From Bacteroidota bacterium (GTDB lineage: Bacteria > Bacteroidota > Bacteroidia > Sphingobacteriales > Sphingobacteriaceae): a DNA stretch of 32,296 nucleotides. The DNA lies in the NCBI GenBank assembly GCA_013289045.1, contig JABDAU010000045.1, positions 1-32,296 on the forward strand, in the 5' to 3' direction. Position numbers and translations under genes: made by a program. Below, in pieces: positions 8,601 to 15,221 of this stretch. The notes beneath the pieces are model-generated. The model saw only the letters and a program-made list of their open reading frames with translations. It was not told where the DNA came from and searched no databases. The first letter of the stretch is position 1, and every line of letters starts with the position of its first letter.

Positions 8601-9127
8601 TTCTTGGTTACCCATCGGTACCTGAAATTGTATATGGCTACGGCTTGTCAACGCAATATAAAAACTTTGATCTTTCGGCATTTTTCCAGGGGCAGGCTAT
8701 GGTGTCGTTTATGATCGATCCAAATGAAGTTAGCCCCTTTGTACAAAGTACTGATGCTTATATTTATGGCAACACTCAATTACTGCAACAATTTGCAGAT
8801 AACCATTGGTCGCCGGGCAACCAGAACCTGTTCGCTTTGTATCCCCGTTTGGGTGTAAATCGTGACGATATTGAAAATAACCTCCAGCCCAGCACATGGT
8901 GGTTGCGAAGCGGCGCTTTCATGCGGCTTAAATCGCTGGAATTTGGATACACTTTACCATCAAAGGTTTCTAAAAAATTAGGTCTCAAAAATTTACGTGT
9001 GTACTTCAATGGGCTAAATCTATATACATGGAGTTCATTTAAGTTATGGGATCCGGAATTGGGCAGCAATGGTTTTGCTTACCCCATACAAAAGGTATAC
9101 AACATTGGTTTAAATGTTAATTTATAA
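5636..9127 (+). CDS. SusC-type TonB-dependent receptor/transducer with N-terminal STN domain (locus A)
   Basis: This 1163-residue outer-membrane transporter imports oligosaccharides with its SusD partner, driven by TonB. An N-terminal extension precedes the hydrophobic signal core ([20 protein letters not shown]). Residues about 50-105 form an STN domain ([41 protein letters not shown]), the periplasmic part that contacts FecR. Residues about 131-205 form a carboxypeptidase-D-like regulatory domain ([30 protein letters not shown]). The TonB-box-like EEVVVLAYG follows at about 212, then the plug ([37 protein letters not shown]) and a barrel to the C-terminus. A Ca-site-like [13 protein letters not shown] lies in the barrel region, as in many SusC proteins. 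The ATG at 5636 was chosen; M11 and M23 are alternatives nearer the signal core. SusD follows after 17 nt. The STN domain together with sigma and anti-sigma genes marks a trans-envelope signalling receptor. Confidence 0.95.
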   Translation: [1163 protein letters not shown]

Positions 9128-9144
9128 ACGAGAGGAAAAATATT

Positions 9145-11055
9145 ATGAAATTATATTTGAAACTATTCTGCTTAGCCATAATAGTCATATACAGTGGCTC
9201 ATGTAAAAAATATCTTGATGTTGTTCCACCAGATGTAGGTACATTGGACTATGCCTTCAGGAGCCGCGATGCAGCAGAAAATTATTTGTTTGCTTGTTAT
9301 TCAGACCTTCAACAGCTTAATGACCTTAACAGGAGCGCAGGTTTCACAACATCATCAGAGATCATTTTCCCTTTCGACCTTCCAAGTAATCCGATTGATA
9401 TAACCGGTTTTAGTTTAATAACAGGTACGCAAAATGCGGGCAACCCTGGTTTAAATTATTGGGATGGTACAAACAATGGAATTGGTATGTGGAAATCCAT
9501 CCGCAGGTGTAATACCATGCTTGCCAATATAAATGAACCGGCTGATTTAACAGCTACTGAAAAAGCAAGATGGATAGCTGAAACCAAATTTTTAAAAGCG
9601 TACTACCACTATTATTTATTCAGGCTTTATGGTCCTATACCTATTATAGATGTTAATTTACCCGTTGAGGCTTCAACAGCCGAAGTTAAAGTAAAACGTA
9701 TGCCTGTTAATGATGTAGTTAACTATATTGTAGGCTTACTTGATCAGGCAATTCCCGATCTTCCGTCGACAATTGATAACCCATCGAAGGAATTGGGCCG
9801 GATAACCGCGCCGGCGGCAATGGCAATTAAAGCTGAAGTGCTGATGACTGCTGCCAGCCCGTTATTCAATGGTAACCCTGATTATGCGAATTTTAAGGAT
9901 AAAAGCGGGACGCTTATGTTTCCTGCTTACGATGCTACCAAATGGCAAAAAGCGGCAGATGCCTGTAAAGCAGCTATTGACGCCTGCGAAGCAGCGGGCC
10001 TGAAGTTAAATACAACATTTTTGCCTGCGCCAAACGTAACCAATCTTTCCGATTCATTAAAAACTGTACTTACTTTTCAGAATGCACTCTGGCAAAACTG
10101 GGATAGTAACCCTGAGCTGATATGGGCTTTAAGTAGTATATGGCACGGCCAGGAATACTGCATCCCTCGTATGACCCAGAAAGCTAATCAAAATGACAGT
10201 CAGAACCCCGCTTATTATGCTGTTCCAATGGCTACTACCGAGCTTTTCTATTCAAATAACGGTGTCCCGATAAATGAAGATAAGACCTGGGATTATACCG
10301 GCAGAAATGAATTAAGAGTTGGGGATGATGCTAACTTTTTCTACATAGAAAAAGGATATACAACTGTAAAATCAAACTTTGACCGCGAGCCGCGCTACTA
10401 TGGCAGTATTGGCTTTGATGGCGGCATATGGTTTGGCAACGGCATATATGACGCGAAAGCAGCTCATTATGTTGCCGCCAGGGGAGTAACCTCACTCGCA
10501 GGCCCTAAAGCTTTGGAGAAAACGAACATAACCGGTTACTGGCCTAAGAAACTGGCTAATTACCTGACTGTTTATGATGATGGTTTTACATGGACCGATT
10601 TTCAAATGCCTGTAATGCGTATGGCAGGATTATACCTTTTATACGCCGAAGCATTGAACGAGGTAAATGGGCCAACTCCTGAAGCCATTTCTTATGTTGA
10701 TAAAATAAGGGCGAGGTCGGGATTAGCAGGTGTAGTAAGTTCTTGGGCAAATTATTCTAATAACCCCACAAAGCCGACAACAAAAGACGGCTTGAGAGCG
10801 ATTATTCACCAGGAAAGGCGAATAGAGCTTTGTTTCGAAGGGCAAAGCGGCTGGGACCTGCGTCGTTGGAAAGAACTGCAGGGCGTATTGAGTGTACCGT
10901 GCAAAGGTTGGAGTATTTACGAAAGCCAGGCCGTGAATTACTATCGTGCCGTTAATGTTGAGATACCTGTATTCAATACACGCGATTATCTGTGGCCAAT
11001 TTCTACAAATTCTCTGGTGATCAATGATAACCTGGTTCAGAATCCTTTTTGGTAG
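9145..11055 (+). CDS. SusD/RagB-family outer-membrane lipoprotein (locus A)
   Basis: This 636-residue lipoprotein acts as the glycan-binding lid of the SusC barrel at the cell surface. The signal peptide ends in the lipobox YSGSC with the lipidated cysteine at residue 20, followed by KKYLDVVPPD, the usual SusD start. SusD hallmarks follow: RARWIAETKFLKAYYHYYLFRLYGPIPI-like helices in the first third (TEKARWIAETKFLKAYYHYY, LFRLYGPIPIID), VVNYIVGLLDQAIPDLP, and near the C-terminus RRIELCFEGQSGWDLRRW with a final YLWPIS. It is longer than the usual 500-550 residues, with extra sequence between about 300 and 470. It begins 17 nt after susC and is followed at 49 nt by an accessory lipoprotein, so one operon is expected. 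Ligand not predictable. Confidence 0.95.
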   Translation: MKLYLKLFCLAIIVIYSGSCKKYLDVVPPDVGTLDYAFRSRDAAENYLFACYSDLQQLNDLNRSAGFTTSSEIIFPFDLPSNPIDITGFSLITGTQNAGNPGLNYWDGTNNGIGMWKSIRRCNTMLANINEPADLTATEKARWIAETKFLKAYYHYYLFRLYGPIPIIDVNLPVEASTAEVKVKRMPVNDVVNYIVGLLDQAIPDLPSTIDNPSKELGRITAPAAMAIKAEVLMTAASPLFNGNPDYANFKDKSGTLMFPAYDATKWQKAADACKAAIDACEAAGLKLNTTFLPAPNVTNLSDSLKTVLTFQNALWQNWDSNPELIWALSSIWHGQEYCIPRMTQKANQNDSQNPAYYAVPMATTELFYSNNGVPINEDKTWDYTGRNELRVGDDANFFYIEKGYTTVKSNFDREPRYYGSIGFDGGIWFGNGIYDAKAAHYVAARGVTSLAGPKALEKTNITGYWPKKLANYLTVYDDGFTWTDFQMPVMRMAGLYLLYAEALNEVNGPTPEAISYVDKIRARSGLAGVVSSWANYSNNPTKPTTKDGLRAIIHQERRIELCFEGQSGWDLRRWKELQGVLSVPCKGWSIYESQAVNYYRAVNVEIPVFNTRDYLWPISTNSLVINDNLVQNPFW

Positions 11056-11104
11056 GATTAATAATTTGTTTCAAATCATAGATAACAATTTAAATTAAAA
11101 CAAT

Positions 11105-12340
11105 ATGAAATTTAATATTGCCAGGCCCATACACTTTTTGCTTTGTGTAGTGGCTATTTCAATAACATGTTTGCTTTCATGTCAAAAGGGTGATAAGTAT
11201 ATATTCCCCGATTCGAACGATAAAACAAAACCCGGCACGGTAACCAATGTTAAAGTTAGAAACTTTAACGGGGGGGCGGTTCTTACTTACTCGTTGCCGA
11301 ATGATCAAAATTTGCTGTACGTACAGGCAAATTATATGATCAATAATAAAACCGTGCGCCAGTCCAAATCAAGCTATTTTTTAGATACCATCCGTGTGGA
11401 AGGTTTTCAAAGCAGTAAAGATTATACCGTTACATTGACTGCCGTCACTAGGGCCAATATTTCTTCTGACCCGGTAACAGTTACTGTTCATCCTGACACG
11501 CCTTACTACGAGATTGTCCGAAAGTCATTAAAACTTTCGCCCGACTTCGGCGGCATAAATATTCAGGGCCTAAACGTTTCAAAAAGCGCTATAGGGCTTA
11601 ATATGATTAATATTGACCCGGTAACTAAAAAATTTGTGATTGCTGACAATCATTATACCAGTTCAGACACTATTGATTACTCGGTAAGGGGATACCCTAC
11701 TGCGCCAACCACTTTCGGCGTATTTGTTACGGATGACTTTGGGAATGTATCGGACACCTTGATAGTCAATGCAACTCCTCTTTTTGAAGAATTACTGGAC
11801 AAAAGCAAATTTTTTACCTACCAAACCAATAGCGATTCCTATATAGGTTATGGCGGTATTTTGCCTTATTTATGGGATGGTTTTACCACAGAAGGGCCAG
11901 GGCAAGCTCCGTGGCAGACTACTATAGGGCCGATTCCAAAACCTATCCAAGGCACATTTGGTGTAGGCCGCACTTACAAACTCAGTCACTTTACCATGTG
12001 GGTTAGAAGTTATGGTTATGCTAATCCGGAAGATTTTACCATTTGGGGATCGAATGTTAATAATCCTGCCGATGCCGTTACACCAGGTGGAGCGGCTGCG
12101 GGTACTGTTTCGGGCGATTGGACCGCATTAGGTAGTTATCATTTTCCTGATCCGCCATCCGGACTTCCACAGGGGCAGACAAATGCTGCTGATCAGGCAT
12201 TTATTAATGCAGGTGTAGATTTTGATGTCCCGTTCAATAGCCCTGCGGTTAAATACATACGCGTTGAGGTAAAAGATACATGGTTTGGTTTGGATTATAC
12301 CTACATAGAAGAGATATCTTTCTATGGTAACCCACAATAA
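11105..12340 (+). CDS. Surface lipoprotein of the DUF4959/DUF5126/DUF5000 type (locus A)
   Basis: This 411-residue PUL accessory lipoprotein starts MKFNIARPIHFLL and has the lipobox LLSC, followed by QKGDKYIFPDSND. The N-terminal part (about 38-140) is Ig/Fn3-like (PGTVTNVKVRNFNGGAVLTY, SLPNDQNLLYVQANY), as in DUF4959 proteins. A middle beta domain carries DTIDYSVRGYPTAPTTFGVF. The C-terminal part (about 255-410) is galactose-binding-like, as in DUF5000 (YLWDGFT, KLSHFTMWVRS, EDFTIWGSN, VKYIRVEVKDTWFG, YIEEISFYG). Such proteins follow SusD and probably bind glycan at the surface or support the SusCD complex, a SusE/F-like role. It overlaps nothing and is followed after 18 nt by another lipoprotein. 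The domain names are recalled from the family pattern, not from a search. Confidence 0.8.
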   Translation: MKFNIARPIHFLLCVVAISITCLLSCQKGDKYIFPDSNDKTKPGTVTNVKVRNFNGGAVLTYSLPNDQNLLYVQANYMINNKTVRQSKSSYFLDTIRVEGFQSSKDYTVTLTAVTRANISSDPVTVTVHPDTPYYEIVRKSLKLSPDFGGINIQGLNVSKSAIGLNMINIDPVTKKFVIADNHYTSSDTIDYSVRGYPTAPTTFGVFVTDDFGNVSDTLIVNATPLFEELLDKSKFFTYQTNSDSYIGYGGILPYLWDGFTTEGPGQAPWQTTIGPIPKPIQGTFGVGRTYKLSHFTMWVRSYGYANPEDFTIWGSNVNNPADAVTPGGAAAGTVSGDWTALGSYHFPDPPSGLPQGQTNAADQAFINAGVDFDVPFNSPAVKYIRVEVKDTWFGLDYTYIEEISFYGNPQ

Positions 12341-12358
12341 TTTAAAAGGATTAATAAC

Positions 12359-13588
12359 ATGAAGATTTACATCAAAAATATTATTTGTTTGTTGCTGATA
12401 GCAATAGCTATATCCGGCTGTTCCAAAATGGATGAGAACTATAAAAAGTTAGAAAAAGGCGGAGAGATCATTTATCCGGGCGTGATATCTAATCAAAACT
12501 ATCTTGCCGGAAACTTGCGAACCATGTTGATATGGAACCCCAGCCCTGATCCCAAGATTGTTAAGTATAAAATATACTGGAACAACAAGCAGGATTCGTT
12601 AACAATTACTGCTACTAATCACAATCCTGCTGATACGGTTAAAGTGCTGATCCCTAACCTGGTTGAAGGTACTTACTCATTTAATGTTTATTCCATTGAT
12701 GATGCTGGGCATATTTCCATTCCACTAAATATAAACAGTGTGCGGGTGTTCGGCGCTGTATACGAGAGTGCGCTGTTTAACAGAGGTTACAATGCAGATA
12801 CTCCGTTCATAGTAAATATTCTTACCGGTACCGTACAATTAAAATTCAATCCGCCGGATTCTATAAATATTAAAACGGTCATTAATTACACTGATAATGC
12901 AAACAAGACCCACGCGCTTATTCTGAAGCCTGACAGCAATAAGATCACGCTTCCCGATTTTCAGTTCGGAACGGCGGTAACTTACCAATCAAGCTATATC
13001 CCGCTTAAAGGGGCTATAGATACTTTTACTGTACAGGCAATCAGTACCTATCCAACTATAAAAAGAATAGGAGATATTACGGCATTATACATTAAAAATC
13101 CTGGTAATCCATTCTTACGCAGCGATGTGGAACATACCGACAAATGGGGCTACCCGCTGTATTGGTCGTACAATACAAATGTATTGAACCAGGATGGAGA
13201 TACTCGTGGCGGATGGTCAACCGATAATAACGGATGTATACATTTCGAAGCAGAGAATTATTCAGGCAATGGTGTAAATAACGGCAAAGTATATCAAACC
13301 TTTACATTGCCTGCAGGCAATTATGCCATTGACGTACAGACAGCCGGATACGGAGGTTCAATAAACGCTAATGAAGTGGTGGCAGCAGGTACATCCCTTC
13401 CTGATATTACTGCGTTGAGTACGGGCAATACTTTGGCATGGTTCCATGGGGATCAAAACAGTATTGGCGGTTTGCACACGCTAAACTTTACGTTAACACA
13501 AAATGCAACAGTTACGTTTGGCTGGGTGGTAAGCACAGATTCTTATACATATTTGCAATTTACCAGTGTGAAACTTAGATCACTGTAA
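12359..13588 (+). CDS. Surface lipoprotein of the DUF4998/DUF5013 type (locus A)
   Basis: This 409-residue lipoprotein has the lipobox AISGCSKMDENYKKL at residues 17-31. Residues about 22-210 resemble DUF4998 (GEIIYPGVISNQNYLAGNLR, MLIWNPSPDPKIVKYKIYWN, LVEGTYSFNVYSIDDAGH, VRVFGAVYESALFNR). Residues about 255-405 resemble the beta-sandwich DUF5013 (DKWGYPLYWSYN, GCIHFEAENYSGNGVNNGKVYQTFTLPAGNYAIDVQTAGYG, VTFGWVVSTDSYTYLQFTSVKL), a jelly-roll with CBM-like features. It is the last gene of locus A and is closed by a strong terminator 8 nt after the stop. A surface glycan-binding role is inferred from place and fold; no catalytic motif was seen. Confidence 0.8.
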   Translation: MKIYIKNIICLLLIAIAISGCSKMDENYKKLEKGGEIIYPGVISNQNYLAGNLRTMLIWNPSPDPKIVKYKIYWNNKQDSLTITATNHNPADTVKVLIPNLVEGTYSFNVYSIDDAGHISIPLNINSVRVFGAVYESALFNRGYNADTPFIVNILTGTVQLKFNPPDSINIKTVINYTDNANKTHALILKPDSNKITLPDFQFGTAVTYQSSYIPLKGAIDTFTVQAISTYPTIKRIGDITALYIKNPGNPFLRSDVEHTDKWGYPLYWSYNTNVLNQDGDTRGGWSTDNNGCIHFEAENYSGNGVNNGKVYQTFTLPAGNYAIDVQTAGYGGSINANEVVAAGTSLPDITALSTGNTLAWFHGDQNSIGGLHTLNFTLTQNATVTFGWVVSTDSYTYLQFTSVKLRSL

Positions 13589-13596
13589 GCTGACTG

Positions 13597-13630
13597 ATCA
13601 TGCCGCACCACTATGAGGTGCGGCATGATT
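13597..13630 (+). terminator. Intrinsic terminator closing locus A
   Basis: A perfect 13-bp stem (ATCATGCCGCACC 13597-13609 with its complement at 13617-13629) with a 7-nt loop starts 8 nt after the last locus A stop and is followed by T/A-rich sequence. The T tract is interrupted, so termination may lean on stem strength. It also lies about 145 bp beyond the remaining 3' end of the minus-strand CHAT pseudogene. Confidence 0.75.
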
Positions 13631-13775
13631 TATTATTAAGAGCATGTTTTATTAAATAAATCCGCTAAAGGTTAATCTCATCTCCCGGTGTGGGCTCGGG
13701 TAATTTTGTCTGAATCTAAAACAACAAATAATCTCGATTTTTTGGTTTGAAGGGATTTTTGCAATAAGGGGATAT

Positions 13776-14367
13776 TTATTCATATAGGGCATTATCCGTG
13801 CTGTCTACTGCTTTGGGTTCATAAGCCGTCAGTACCCCATCTTCACGCCCCGGAACGGGCGTTTCACCAAACCAAGTTTTATTCGCCCCGGCGAGTGCTA
13901 TCCCATTTCTAAATAAAGGATCCTCGGCACGTTCGAACTGATTAGGAAACAAGCTGTTTTTTTCCGTCCAAAGTTGTATCTCACTTTAACGAAAAGCCAT
14001 GGGTAGTAATTTGTAGTATCGTCGGCGAATTACCATTAAGACTTTTTAGTTTATCTTCCGTCGCCTCTTGTCCGGAATCCACTTTGCAAAAAGCACCTTT
14101 TTGCTGCAGAATCATTCTTAGACCTTGTACATTTTCATCTGGGAGATTTAGGAATTTGCGCTGTGGAATGCCATAATCGATATCAGCAAATGACTCGGCA
14201 GTCGCTCCGGAAATTTTAATAGGGCCGGAATTTGCTTCCGCAAAATAACGCAAAGTATTAAATTCCCTGACATTATATTTATCGATCATATAATGATCGT
14301 TATCTACCGGATAAAACCTCAAAACAGCGAAAATATTTGATTTTTCAGTGCGAACAACATGCGAGAA
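13776..14367 (-). pseudogene. CHAT-domain protease remnant, frameshifted and truncated at both ends
   Basis: The minus strand encodes a recognisable CHAT (caspase HetF associated with TPRs) core in two frames. The first frame (14367 down to 13981) reads NIFAVLRFYPVDNDHYMIDKY, then EATEDKLKSLNGNSPTILQI and TTHGFSLK, with the catalytic-type His codon at 13999-14001. It stops at TGA 13983-13981. The second frame, shifted by +1, continues the family sequence at once: IQLWTEKNSLFPNQFERAED, PLFRNGIALAGANKTWFG, GREDGVLTAYE, stopping at 13778-13776. The family would next reach the strand bearing the catalytic cysteine (LSACETG-like), which is absent. The first frame has no ATG and begins after a TGA at 14370-14368. 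Intact Bacteroidota relatives usually carry TPR repeats before the CHAT domain; none remain. About 195 codons survive, so this is a dead gene. The frameshift needs read confirmation, but both ends are also missing. Confidence 0.8.
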
Positions 14368-14508
14368 TCATTTTTTAAATATTGACAATCAATTTATTAG
14401 TACTTTAATTGCAAACTTGCAAAAGACTTTCTATAGCAGCTTGATCTTCAATAAATTATGGTTATATTTTATTTAAGTTACGATTCTGTAACGATTTTCA
14501 TGTAACTG
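14368..14508. other. Spacer between two gene remnants
   Basis: This stretch is A+T-rich with no coding signal on either strand. Two similar short blocks (TGACAATCA at about 14384 and again at about 14510) are noted but are too short to call a repeat element. Confidence 0.4.
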
Positions 14509-14835
14509 ACTGACAATCAGTTATGCTTCACTTTTTGCATTGGCAAATAGGCCCGCCGAATTACCCAGTTGTTACTCAAAAGTTGATTTCGGTGAACCAT
14601 CAAGAACGTTGGAGAAATTAAGTCGCTTAGGTTGCTTATTTCCCTATAAACCTGTTCCCAATGTTGCGCAAGTAACCGAGGCGGATATCATCGAGAATTG
14701 TATCCGCATCAAAGCGGATATCGATCATTTTATCCGGTCGGAAATGGCGTTGATCGAAGCAAAAAAGCATTGGAAAAGGGTTATGTACCATCGGTAGAGA
14801 AAGAAGATGCCACCGGACAGGCATTGTCTATGTAA
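14509..14835 (+). pseudogene. Decayed gene fragment of unknown family with poly-A frameshift
   Basis: A plus-strand open stretch begins after a stop at about 14508 without an ATG (a TTG at 14540 is the first possible start). It reads ALANRPAELPSCYSKVDFGE, LEKLSRLGCLFPYKPVPNV, VTEADIIENCIRIKADIDHF, and looks protein-like. At the six-A run 14761-14766 this frame passes into KKHWKRVMYHR and stops. Switching frame inside the run gives KKALEKGYVPSVEKEDATGQ followed by ALSM and a stop at 14833-14835, a more natural ending. This suggests the 3' end of a gene broken by an indel in the homopolymer, with the 5' part lost. I do not recognise the family. It lies tail-away from the CHAT remnant in the same low-coding scar. 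Confidence 0.4.
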
Positions 14836-14837
14836 CC

Positions 14838-15221
14838 CAAACAAGTGGATGCGCATAGGTTTTATGCGGTATGCGAAGTTAACAGTGTCATTAGCACTAA
14901 TATATTAACATAATTCCTTTTTCGTGCTTTTTGGCGGCTTCCATGGAATTGAATGGGCCTAAGTTCTTGCATTTATTGGGGCTTTTTCTTCAAATTTAAC
15001 ATCCCGTGCTCTATTTATAAACTTTTGTACCCCTTTGTCTATTTTTCTCTTCTATAATTTTAGCCCGGATCAATAAACCTGATACTGCTTTAAAGTATTA
15101 AATAACTAAATTTTTTGCCTCCATTATAACGGCTATGTTTCGCTGCTTACAAGCGGCATTATTATGAGTTATTGAACCATAGATTCAAGTCACTAATTAA
15201 ACAGGTTAAACCTATTTATTC
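14838..15221. other. Non-coding region upstream of the GH31 gene
   Basis: No gene is seen in these 384 bases. A possible Bacteroidetes-type promoter is TTTG at 15034-15037 with TAATTTTA (one mismatch to TAnnTTTG) at 15055-15062. The 17-nt gap is shorter than the usual 19-21, so it is weak support. It would give a 5' leader of about 150 nt for the GH31 gene, which must have its own promoter because a terminator and gene remnants lie upstream. Confidence 0.4.

Noticed and set aside
8560..8610. EF-hand/dockerin-like motif in SusC ([13 protein letters not shown]), with a similar one in the second SusC near 25177-25230
   Set aside because: This acidic loop is common in SusC-family barrels and does not indicate a dockerin or a new system.
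13776..14367. An active CHAT-based defence or cell-death system
   Set aside because: The gene is frameshifted, lacks a start and lacks the catalytic cysteine region, and no partner such as a gasdermin or sensor gene lies nearby.
13589..15221. Insertion sequence or prophage remnant in the low-coding scar
   Set aside because: I saw no transposase or integrase motif, no terminal inverted repeats and no target duplication; only two unrelated gene remnants.
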